Shown here piece by piece: positions 1 through 10,439 of a stretch of 11,410 nucleotides of DNA. Source of the DNA: Ichthyophonus hoferi. Lineage: Eukaryota > Opisthokonta > Ichthyosporea > Ichthyophonida > Ichthyophonidae. Under the pieces are notes generated by a model. It had not been told where the DNA came from. It did no database searches and saw only the letters and a list, made by a program, of their open reading frames with translations. Within the stretch, counting starts at the first letter, position 1; each line of letters starts with the position of its first letter. The DNA is taken from NCBI GenBank assembly GCA_002751075.1, contig NAOQ01000013.1, positions 306,844 through 318,253 of the forward strand. The letters are read 5' to 3'. The translations under genes and the position numbers were made by a program.

Positions 1-125
1 ATGTATGTATGTATGTATGTATGTATGTATGTATGTATGTATGTATGTATGTATGTATGTATGCATGCATGTATGTATGTATGTATGTATGTATATATGC
101 ATAGATACGTACATACATACAACAT
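1..125. repeat. (ATGT)n microsatellite with fold-back right edge
   Basis: Nearly perfect tetranucleotide ATGT units run from base 1 to about 92, interrupted only by two ATGC units near 61-68. After a short TA-rich spacer the sequence switches to the complementary register (ACGTACATACATAC, about 106-119, continuing degenerately to 125). The right edge can therefore pair with the array as a hairpin. The array is cut by the window start, so its full length is unknown. The open frame across it (Met-Tyr-Val-Cys repeats) is a by-product of the repeat and is not a gene. Confidence 0.95.
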
Positions 126-265
126 ACTAGAACTACAATGTGGCATGCGGCAAAACCCTCACCCACACTTACCCTTATCTTATGAATAAACACACAGAGA
201 AACACCTACAATAACTTGGAAAATAACTTGGTAATGCTATAAATAAATACATGTTATATACTTAC

Positions 266-398
266 ACCTTTAGTAATTCTTCCCTCAGTGGTGGTCATAC
301 GGTTGCGATTCATGGGGGCTTTGCCCGCCCCCTGCCTTAACATAGCCATTGCCATGGCGATAAGGATAAAGAGTAAAAATATTCGAGAATATTCAAGA
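266..398 (-). CDS. Putative exon of an unidentified membrane-segment protein
   Basis: On the minus strand a 133-nt stretch is bounded by a good acceptor (T-rich tract ending TTTTAG, exon from 398) and a consensus donor (exon ends at 266, intron begins GTAAGT). Read in phase, with one leading base, it gives 44 residues: a hydrophobic segment (IFLLFILIAMAMAML), then a basic Gly/Arg/Asn-rich tail containing RQGAGKAPMNRNRM and TTTEGRITKG. It is clearly richer in G+C than the DNA around it. A methionine at 355-353 could be the start if this is a first exon. If the donor is not used, the frame ends three codons on at a TAA, which would also make a small one-TM protein. I recognise no family. The layout, one membrane helix followed by a basic face, would suit a small ER or mitochondrial inner-membrane protein, but that is inference. 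Flanking exons were not found with confidence; a 33-nt frame after TTGTAG near 200 is only a weak candidate. Confidence 0.4.
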
Positions 399-990
399 CT
401 AAAAGAGAATAATTAAAAATGTGTGAAATCACAATTTAGAGAATAGGCAGAATAGGGAATCAAGCCCTCTATACGCCTCAACATGCAACAGAATTGCCTG
501 CTGTTCCTTAGTTATCTTAAATGCTAGCAAACATATACTGTTAGGCCTTTGACAAATAATTCTATAATATTCATCTATATTGTTTAATACTGTACGTTAC
601 ATAATAATAATAATAATAATAATACTAATAATAAATTTTGTTGGGCGTTTACAAGATATACAAAAGTTGACGAGAAAGATACGTTGAGGCCAAACTTAAA
701 AAATTGGCCAGCAGGTTTCTAAATAAGGTTAATGATTATGGTTGAACTTTGGTTTATAAAAATATCAAAATATCAAAATCTAGTCTAGAAATACAAGAAG
801 GAAAGATAACGCTAAATAAATTGAAAAAATAAATAAATATATTAATAATAATAAATAATAAGTCGAATTGCAGACAGACATACATACATATATGTGTGTG
901 TGCATGTATATATAGCTATGTCTATGATTATAATTATTTGTTCAGTCTCGTACAGATGTTTAAGTGTCCTAACCATACACTAATCGTTCG
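399..990. other. Gene-free AT-rich stretch with microsatellites
   Basis: No supported gene. It contains an AAT/ATA trinucleotide run at 601-634 and a mixed CAGA/CATA/TG/TA simple repeat at about 871-915. On the minus strand a short open frame covers about 430-600; its distal part (about 430-520) has coding-like composition (for example ITKEQQAILLHVEAYRGLDS), but it has no start, splice sites or homology that I can recognise. It could be an upstream exon of the 266-398 fragment or a decayed element, or chance. Confidence 0.6.
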
Positions 991-1086
991 TTTAAAAATT
1001 ATTTATAATCATTTATAGCAGGTTTAAAATTATTTTAACCATTTATAGTTATTATAAAATTCTTTGTAACCATTTATAGTGATTTT
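991..1086. repeat. Three-copy ~32-bp degenerate tandem repeat
   Basis: Three consecutive units of about 32 bp (991-1022, 1023-1054, 1055-1086) share the core AACCATTTATAG; the first copy reads AATCATTTATAG. Each begins with an A-rich TTTAAAATTAT-like half. Divergence between copies is moderate, mostly substitutions with single-base length changes, so this is a minisatellite rather than a microsatellite. It directly abuts a GC-rich island at 1112-1156. Confidence 0.8.
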
Positions 1087-1111
1087 AAGACAGTACCCTT
1101 TTTAATAATTA

Positions 1112-1156
1112 ACCGTTGGTAGCGCTCTGTCGCACGTGCGCCTTGGACAGGCTCTG
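1112..1156. other. Short GC-rich island with CGCACGTGCG palindrome
   Basis: About 45 bp of markedly higher G+C in an otherwise A+T-dominated region. It contains the perfect 10-bp palindrome CGCACGTGCG (1131-1140), whose centre is the E-box CACGTG. On the minus strand a short open frame passes through it (about 1083-1187) without a start codon and with no recognisable product. It could be a regulatory site bound by a bHLH factor, a remnant of a coding exon, or a transposon end; the sequence does not decide. Confidence 0.45.
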
Positions 1157-1201
1157 AAAATTTACTCCCAATCACTAACAGGGTCTTTATTTAACTAGGG
1201 C

Positions 1202-1260
1202 TATTATATTATATTATATTATATTATATTTAGTATATTATACTACATTACATAATATTA
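1202..1260. repeat. (TATTA)n pentanucleotide repeat
   Basis: A perfect run of TATTA units spans 1202-1230, followed by degenerate units (TAGTA, TATTA, TACTA, CATTA) to about 1260. Two other AT-rich pentamer tracts occur in this window (10300-10380 and 11281-11410), with closely related units. Confidence 0.85.
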
Positions 1261-2013
1261 CAGTATTATTTTGTTTTATTTTTTAATACTTTACGTTATG
1301 CTATCTAACCGATATCCACAAACCTTCATTTTTTTAATAGCAGTTTGTATAGCATGTTTGATTTTTATTGAACTATAATCACACATTTCCTGCCTTTTAA
1401 ACATTCCTTGCAGGAGTGAGTTAATAGTAATACAAAATGTACCCTATTTACCCTGATCATTGCCTAGCTCTGTTGTTTACCCGTGTTTATGACATACAAC
1501 ATACCGGACCTTCATATGTCAAAATATGCCTATTTAGAGAAATGATTCTAAGCCAATACCAAACACCTTAGACTGTAACAATTTTGTGCTCAATATTTAA
1601 GAAAAATCCGATTTTAGTCTCCAACATCCACCATATATAATACAAATTTCTGGTAAAAAAGTTATAATAATATTGTTATTGACATTCATCGTACTTAGTC
1701 ACCTAATGAATTCTTGTATGTACATCTCTTTAAAAGTGGTTACACTATATCGGAGAAATACTGCATTATGCCAATAACAATGCCAGGGTTGCAATTAACT
1801 AAGCATCTTTTTTGAAACAATACTAAAGGATAAACGTCAATACAGATGCTGTTTGTCAAGATTAAAAACAATAGAATTATTAGTAAAGCTTTTTCTTGAA
1901 AAATACAAGACATGGTGTGACCGAATATAATCAAGGCAACAACTATCTATTCTATACTCATGGATATAATAGCTGTATGTTTGAATAGAGTGGGATTCCA
2001 TTCCTGACAACAC

Positions 2014-2050
2014 AGTTGTTAAACAGTTGGTTGGTTGCCGGGCAACAACT
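2014..2050. other. Inverted repeat / hairpin downstream of Arf
   Basis: Seven-base arms AGTTGTT (2014-2020) and AACAACT (2044-2050) are perfectly complementary. Just inside and overlapping the right arm, GTTGCC (2034-2039) and GGCAAC (2041-2046) pair around one G. It lies about 210-245 bases past the Arf stop codon in the direction of transcription, so it may form in the mRNA 3' region or be a plain DNA cruciform. No function can be assigned. Confidence 0.5.
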
Positions 2051-2258
2051 TTTATAAAAAATATTATATGACAGTAATGATCGGCGAAAAACGCATTTTT
2101 AATTCTGTTTGACACAATAACACCGCATATCATTATTTTTCTTACAAAGCATGATTCCACAGCATTATATAATAATGATGCTAAAAAGCTATGACTGCTA
2201 CGCGACTACTATGTGTACGTGGGTAGACAGACATATTGATGTTGAGGCTATTACAGGC

Positions 2259-4600
<2,342 letters not shown>

Positions 4601-5314
4601 TTATTATTAAGTCCCTTCTCTTTCTCTTGAAAAATTGCTGCTGGCAGCGACCGTTAAAAAAAATTTAAGCACCGGTTTCCAAATTATAGTCGGGAAAAAG
4701 AATTAGATACTGTAAATATATGTCATACCATATTGTGAAAGTAATAACGGATCCTTCGCTGTAAAAAAATAAAAAGCTTTTATGTCATCTTATATTTTTA
4801 TTTGAACTCATCTTATATTTGAGCTTCAATTATTTCAAATGGAAAAACATGGAAGCTGCGATTTCTGCAATTGCATGGATAACTTGTATAAATACTCGTT
4901 ATAAATGTATTTTACTTATCCATGTTCTGGCGTTGCTTTCTTTTAGGGTCCTGATAAAAACTCATAAAAATCCATAAAATAACGTTGGAATATTTTTTTT
5001 ACTTTTGTTTTCTAATATGAAAATGTAAAAGCGGGTTTTTCCTTGACATTTTAATAGTAGAAATATAAAATATGTTGAAATAAAAAAAAATTAAAGTGAA
5101 AGAAAAAATAATTGTTTGAATACCAACACATACAACATTTACTTTTTAACGTCGAATTATACTACGCCCTCTGCTAAATAGCACAAAATATATATATATT
5201 AAAGCCAACATACTAACACAGCTTTTGACGTGCGCTTGTAGATTTCCCAACAAGGAACAATATATATAATTTTAATCAAATATATTAAGAAAAAAAAATA
5301 AAGTAGACAGCATG

Positions 5315-5412
5315 AAAAAAAAAAAAAAAAGTTTAAAATATAGCACGAGTATAAAGCATACTAAATCTTATGAATGCAAGTAACCAAAAAGGAAAAAAAA
5401 AAAAAAAAAAAA
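5315..5412. repeat. Two long poly(A) tracts
   Basis: Homopolymer A runs of 16 (5315-5330) and 20 (5393-5412) bases lie 62 bases apart on the plus strand. They may be simple slippage products, or the tails of small retroposed sequences. I found no target-site duplication or SINE/LINE body next to them, so no element is called. Confidence 0.7.
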
Positions 5413-5578
5413 GTTATAAAAATCACCTTAAAAAGACAGATCCTAGGAAACAAAGAGGCAAAAACTAAATAGAAATAATCAAAACCACAGCAATGCTATC
5501 TCCTGCTGCCCGTAGTCATATGTAGACGCATGCTCGAGTGGATGTAGCAATGCGTGATATTTATCTAGTGAGCCATAG

Positions 5579-5596
5579 CATGATCAGCTGATCATG
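5579..5596. other. 18-bp perfect palindrome
   Basis: CATGATCAGCTGATCATG is its own reverse complement over all 18 bases. It sits in a locally GC-richer island (about 5490-5600) between the two divergent genes, about 1.03 kb from the Arf start and 1.4 kb from the rps3 start. It contains an inner CAGCTG E-box. It could be a binding site for a dimeric factor or chance. Confidence 0.6.
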
Positions 5597-6419
5597 TAAA
5601 TATTTTCTAAACATTTTATTAATGTTTTAGTTTTTGTCTTGGCTTTTTGTTGTTTTGGTTTTTATATTTTATTATTTATTATATTAATTATAATTTTATT
5701 TTTTATATAAAATATAGTAGTATTTTGTTATATTTATGTATCATATGATATTAATGTGCCCGCGCTGACATAAAGCACCAGTCAGTATTAAGATATTACG
5801 TTGATTCATTGCCGTTGACTAGTTAGAGATTTTTAGTGCCAATTATGTGTAAGCGGAAACTTTAAATAAAATTAGGATTGACTAGTTAAAACCCATATGT
5901 GGATATTTTAGAAGAGTATGTGTAAAACAAATGGTATTATTAATAATAATAATAAAAATTATATTTATAATGAATATAATTCATTTTAAATTATAAAATA
6001 TCTAGAAATAAATATACCTATATTATCCTATATAGTTATAAGTATGTAACTATGCTGGAATCATGCTCTGTCGCTCTTTAATCTTCACCTACTGTATCCT
6101 GCGTGTGACTTATAGTGAATCAAATTAGATATGTATTAAATTTATAGCGCATCCAACCATACACGCACTGGCATAAGAACTATTTTGAGCAAAACGTGAA
6201 TGAGTATAGTATATTCTAAATATTTTTTTCTTTATGTTATTGCATGATTTCATATTCTAATATTGATGTGTCACTATACATTGAGACTATGATGTCAAAA
6301 TGACGATAAAAATAAGGTTACGTATTCAGCACGTGATGTCAAAGAAATTGAGGAAAACATTCTTTTACAACTTGGGCTTTAGAGGGAAGTGCGTAAATGG
6401 TTATGCAATTGATTGTTTT

Positions 6420-6503
6420 GGTGCCAATCTCATGCTTGCGGTCTTGGGCGCCTAACGGGAAAAGTATGTGTACTGTCACGTGAGGTTTGGCAAAGTTGGC
6501 ACC
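6420..6503. promoter_or_regulatory. Inverted repeat with E-box and TATA-like sequence upstream of rps3
   Basis: GGTGCCAA (6420-6427) and TTGGCACC (6496-6503) form perfect 8-bp inverted arms around 68 bases of higher G+C that include TCACGTGA (about 6477-6484). A TATA-like stretch follows at about 6505-6515. The block lies about 470-550 bases upstream of the rps3 start codon on the same strand. A promoter role is inferred from motif content only. Confidence 0.3.
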
Positions 6504-6972
6504 CTATTTATATAGATAACAAAATTCCACAATATATAATATAGACATATTTGGCTTCACTTGAAATATTGACTATTTGATACACAGCTGCAAATTATTT
6601 TTTATTGTGAAAATATTATGTAACAGCGTAAATGAATAGACGTGATCATGTTTTTGTGATGACAAAAATTTAAACAAGAGACACTTGGTGGTAATTAATT
6701 ATAATCAATAAGTAAGAGCATAAATTATTGGTTAATATTTAGATTATTAGTGAATAAGATAATTCTTGCCAATAATTAAGTAATATTTAATTTCACAAAC
6801 CCAATGAACTAGCAAATCACTTAGGAAGATATAGGCCATCGCAAGCGAACACGATAATAAATTGACAGGTTGAAAGGCTGCCGAACACAAACGACATGCC
6901 TATACCTGTATACCTTATAGTAACCAGAATAATAAATAATCTATATCATGTTGTATAATTAAATTATTTGAA

Positions 6973-7905
6973 ATGTCTGGGAGATTTTTTAAAACGTTCT
7001 TCATAAAGAGAGTAGTGAGAGGTATGCTTAACAATGGCAAAATCTATCCTGGTGCCATTATCCCAATAAGAAGAGTACGAGACACAAATGTATTAATTCA
7101 TATTGGTAAAACAGAACGAACGGGTGGGAAAAAGAACGAAATTTTTGCAGCTCTAACTAGATTAGTAAATGCCTTTGCAGGGTCTGACTTTGGTCCTGTA
7201 ACCTTTCAAATTCAGTACATAGAATCTAATATACCAGATGCTAGACTCATAGCCCATTATATTTCTGCTTCTGTGAGGGAAAACCAAGAATATAAAAGAT
7301 GTTTGAATGCAGTAAGAGCTCAGCACGCTTCATACATCAAGGGATTGCCACAAATAAGTGATTTTCATCATTGGTATTTTACCAAGCGTCTAACAACATG
7401 CAAAGCTGCCATCCTGTTGACAATTAATTTGCTTAATACAGTCAAGATTAAAACTCCACAAATTGCGCCACCCATTAATACACTTGGCATAACAAACAAA
7501 TTTCAAATAGTTAAGGTGGTGAGAACAAAAAAACCAAAATTTGTTTTAGATTCGGCCACGGTCCCTGCCTATTCTGAGGAAGTCCTCCCCCCGGTTTTAA
7601 AAATATGCTGCTCCAAACTTATGCTTTTACCTCCGGTGCAACAAGCAGTTAATCTTCTAAGTATGAAATATGTACTAGTAGCTTTATTGCATTGGACACT
7701 TGGCTATGTCCTATTCCCGATCAAATCCAAAGGAATGTATATTTCTTTGAGAGGGAAGTTGCCATCTAGAAGGATGAAATTGGGGCGGTCGGAGAATTAT
7801 GAAATTAGAGTTGGAAAAATTCACCGAAGTAGTTCTCAATATTACACAACTCCTATACATACCAAGATGGGAGTGATAGGATTGAAAATCCGTCTAGCCG
7901 TATAG
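6973..7905 (+). CDS. rps3: Mitochondrial-type ribosomal protein S3 (uS3m), probably nuclear-encoded
   Basis: A single 310-codon frame. It encodes the small-subunit ribosomal protein uS3 of the mitochondrial ribosome. Residues about 37-116 match the S3 KH-like domain: a strand VLIHIG, a helix EIFAALTRLVNAFAG, a strand VTFQIQYIE, then the helix pair DARLIAHYISASV and EYKRCLNAVRAQ. The GXXG loop usual in bacterial S3 is not preserved. Residues about 120-253 are a lineage-specific insertion, hydrophobic in part (about 218-249). The S3 C-terminal domain follows at 254-310: GMYISLRGKL, basic SRRMKLGR, VGKIHRSS, and the ending TKMGVIGLKIRLAV, aligning with the bacterial YGVIGVKVWI region. This split, inserted form is the pattern of fungal mitochondrial Rps3. 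An in-frame stop at 6937-6939 supports the 6973 start. The first 17 residues carry five Lys/Arg and no acid, which would suit a mitochondrial presequence. Trp is TGG and no in-frame TGA occurs. G+C is visibly higher than in the flanks. It could instead be a mitochondrial insertion that has stayed open, but no other mitochondrial gene flanks it. Confidence 0.85.
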   Translation: MSGRFFKTFFIKRVVRGMLNNGKIYPGAIIPIRRVRDTNVLIHIGKTERTGGKKNEIFAALTRLVNAFAGSDFGPVTFQIQYIESNIPDARLIAHYISASVRENQEYKRCLNAVRAQHASYIKGLPQISDFHHWYFTKRLTTCKAAILLTINLLNTVKIKTPQIAPPINTLGITNKFQIVKVVRTKKPKFVLDSATVPAYSEEVLPPVLKICCSKLMLLPPVQQAVNLLSMKYVLVALLHWTLGYVLFPIKSKGMYISLRGKLPSRRMKLGRSENYEIRVGKIHRSSSQYYTTPIHTKMGVIGLKIRLAV

Positions 7906-9098
7906 TCTTCTATGCAGATTAAGGTATGGGAATAGTTTACCTTACACCTAAATTTTGAAATTGGTTAGAACTTTTAAAATGAATACATTTAGTCTTTCAG
8001 CCGATAGCTCAGAACTTTATTATTTTGATGACGTATGGATGCTATAGAACTTTGTTAACAAGTGGGTAAATTGACTGAAGCATACATTTCATTCAAACCC
8101 CCAAGTACACATAGAACCAGAATCTTGTATGTAAACATAAATTAAAACAGGTCCAAAGACTTGACTCCATGGTGCAGTATACGGGAAGAACAAATGTATA
8201 ATATAACATTTTTGTAGATTGGTATTATTAAAATTATGCAATCCATTAGGTAATAAGCATTTATATATTTGACTTGTGATATAACAATTAAATGGCTGAC
8301 ATCATAGGAAGCCTTTTTCTGGATAGAAAGAGAATTATATGAACTAGGTAACTAATAGTATAGAAACTATGATAGACCCATTAGGTTAACTTTAAAAACC
8401 ATATTCAAAATTGAAAAACAACAGTATAATAAAATTGATTATAGAAACGCGTTTAATTATATATTTAATTTATTTGAAAAGGACACCCTTAGGCCAAATA
8501 GTAAATAGTAAGGACCGGACCGGCAGTTATAAGAAATTTAGGGAATATGCAATAGGAACAGAACCATTCCTGATCTATATTTATTTTGAAGGAAGGGATA
8601 TCAAATTAAGGGCTGCTGAAATTAAAAAGTAAAGGGGTCTTCCCAATAATAAATAAATTTATTAGTAGAAACATGGGGTATTATTGCATCACGATACAGT
8701 ATTTCTAGATCCAATTGCAACCATGATTGATTACCACATTCCAACATGTATAAATGTGAGTTAGATGATCAAAGAAAATAGATTTCCGGCAGATATAATG
8801 ACGTCATTCATTATCAATTTTAGAACAAAGTAATCATAATCTACCGACAAAATTATATTTTTCCTTATCAAAACTATCAAAAAAAATTCTGTTAGAAATA
8901 GGATTATCGAATTACACATATCTAGATAAAAAGTTGTAACAATGGGTGAATAAAAGCGAACTAATGAATTCTCACTTAGACATAAAGCAGGATTCTAATA
9001 AATTCCAATCAAAAAGGGAGCATATATATATATATATATATTACATATCACAGATAACAAGAAAAAAATGCACTATTGGTTTTTCGTTACAATATAAG
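7906..9098. other. Gene-free stretch downstream of rps3
   Basis: No convincing gene. A 22-codon ATG frame at 7979-8047 (begins MNTFSLSADSSELYYF) is too short to support. The 73-codon frame at 8411-8632 has an AT-biased first half; its second half (for example YKKFREYAIGTEPFL) is more protein-like but matches nothing I know. It overlaps a GGACCGGACCGG direct repeat (8512-8523), unusual in this AT-rich context. A CRE-like palindrome lies at 8797-8808 and a TA run at about 9020-9041. The rps3 3' UTR should occupy the first part. Confidence 0.55.
8797..8808. other. CRE-like palindrome AATGACGTCATT
   Basis: A perfect 12-bp palindrome with the core TGACGTCA (8799-8806), the classic binding site of CREB/ATF-type bZIP factors. 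It is about 890 bases past the rps3 stop and 300 bases before the coding-like fragment at 9099-9227. One site of this size can arise by chance. Confidence 0.4.
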
Positions 9099-9227
9099 AC
9101 ATATAAATTCAATTTATCTCCTTTTGATGGAGCAGATTTGATTGCAAAATTTCTGGAGTTGCGTCAGGATGGTGAAAATCACGTTAGATCTCTGCAACTT
9201 AAAGTTTTGCTTGCCCGCAGAATATGA
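9099..9227 (+). CDS. Possible terminal exon or gene remnant, unidentified
   Basis: A 42-codon stretch ending in TGA (9225-9227) has coding-like composition that contrasts with the surrounding DNA. It encodes a mixed charged/hydrophobic peptide containing FDGADLIAKFLELRQDGEN and HVRSLQLKVLLARRI, which would form amphipathic helices. A possible acceptor (TTTTTCGTTACAATATAAG) ends just before 9099. The frame is open further upstream to an ATG at 8946, but that part is low-complexity (poly Tyr-Ile from a TA repeat) and is unlikely to be protein. No upstream exon was found and I do not recognise the family. It may be the last exon of a gene, a decayed gene fragment, or chance. Confidence 0.25.
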   Translation, partial: TYKFNLSPFDGADLIAKFLELRQDGENHVRSLQLKVLLARRI

Positions 9228-10300
9228 TTACTATTGCGGTTATCATAGTCACCTCCTTATCTCAATGTTAAAATTCAAAATGCAGCTATAACCCTACCTC
9301 TTATACATCTTTCCTTCTTCGATTAGCCCACATCCGTGTAGATAATTTATTAATTTAGATCCACTTACGCAGGTTTTTCTTTTTCTTTTTCCTATATGTA
9401 TTTTAAGCCATCAAAGATAAATATCAGTGTACCTACACCTAGACGTTTGAATTATAAAAATAAACGAAAATAACGTAAATGATGCTTCATATATGGTCAA
9501 GATAGAACCAAAGAAGAACCCTGGAATTACAATATAACATTAGTAAGTCTAAATGAAATTATTCAAAATGTATTGATGAATTGGCGCTAATTTGCCTATA
9601 AATGCTATGATACTTACAATTTAAAGGTACAATTGCGATTAACTATCTTGTAACACAATTGATAGAAATAAAAGGACAAGGCTTAAACCTCTTTTAATAA
9701 TATCCTTCCTCCAACAGATACCACCTAGAAAGCTAATTCATAATTTTATTTTACAAAATTTCATGGAATGGAATGGATTTGAAATGACATTAAGTAATTA
9801 TCAGAAACCAAGTATTAAAAAAGACAAAGAAAAGGGAAGTATAAAATTGGGAAACATATCCAAACATATATAGTTGTACACATGATAACTCTTGTTTTGT
9901 AGGCAAACGTGGTTGCCAACATACATGTATTAATGCTAACGGCCTTCAACAGACACTATGGATTCTTACATAGAGTGATCATCAACAAAAATATCAATAT
10001 CAATAGGTGAAAAGCCGTGAAAGTAAATATTTTTAATCTAATAAAATAAAAAAGTATAAATTTTTATAGTTCATTGTTATAAATATATCTAGATTAAAAG
10101 ATATAAAAAATGTGATTTTAATTAAAAAATGTGACAAGGCGACTTGTTATTATTTTCATAAAATAAATTACAAATAGTTAGGTTAAATTTTTTTCTATGA
10201 CGTTATGTTTACATATTGACAGCAATTGCTGCCAAATAGAACTCGAGAACGTAAATGCAAATTTTTTATTTGCAATATTTCTTCAAAAAAAAAAAATCAT
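9228..10300. other. Gene-free AT-rich stretch
   Basis: I see no supported coding region, RNA gene or repeat element. There is a short C/T-rich patch at about 9285-9335 (plus strand) and otherwise A/T-rich sequence with stops in all frames. Confidence 0.6.
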
Positions 10301-10380
10301 GATGGAATTACATACTATACTATAATATTACATAATATCGTATAGCACATTATATTACTATCATTTATCATTTACTACAA
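10300..10380. repeat. Degenerate AT-rich pentanucleotide tract
   Basis: Imperfect TACTA/TATTA/CATTA-type units, including ACATACTATACTATAATATT and later ATTATATTACTATC. The units are the same kind as those at 1202-1260 and 11281-11410, but more decayed and not in a single register. Confidence 0.6.
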
Positions 10381-10439
10381 TTAAAAAAATTATTAGTATA
10401 TGTAGATAAGTAATATTTATTTTATTTTTTACATAACAT

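Larger units (their letters stand above)
1157..2258. other. Gene-free stretch downstream of the Arf gene
   Basis: No supported gene. The minus-strand open frame at 1837-2160 lies just downstream of the Arf stop codon, has irregular AT-driven composition and looks like 3' UTR or intergenic sequence. The part nearest 2258 should hold the Arf 3' UTR; I could not fix a poly(A) site. Contained features are the pentanucleotide repeat at 1202-1260 and a small hairpin at 2014-2050. Confidence 0.6.

Noticed and set aside
1-189. 62-residue frame made of Met-Tyr-Val-Cys repeats
   Set aside because: It is the translation of the ATGT microsatellite; no independent coding signal.
1091-1200. Tc1/mariner-like terminal repeat beginning CAGTACCC
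   Set aside because: No matching inverted copy (GGGTACTG) was found elsewhere in the window and no TA duplication pair is evident.
1837-2160. 107-residue minus-strand frame
   Set aside because: It lies just past the Arf stop codon, has AT-driven composition and no recognisable domain; most likely 3' UTR or intergenic.
5315-5412. Poly(A) tracts as tails of retroposed elements
   Set aside because: No element body, reverse-transcriptase frame or flanking duplication was seen.
6973-7905. rps3 as part of a large mitochondrial DNA insertion
   Set aside because: No other mitochondrial gene, tRNA or rRNA is visible on either side, and a spliced nuclear gene is nearby; not excluded for a very small insertion.
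8411-8632. 73-residue plus-strand frame as a gene
   Set aside because: The first half is AT-driven low complexity and there is no family match; kept only as a note in the intergenic description.
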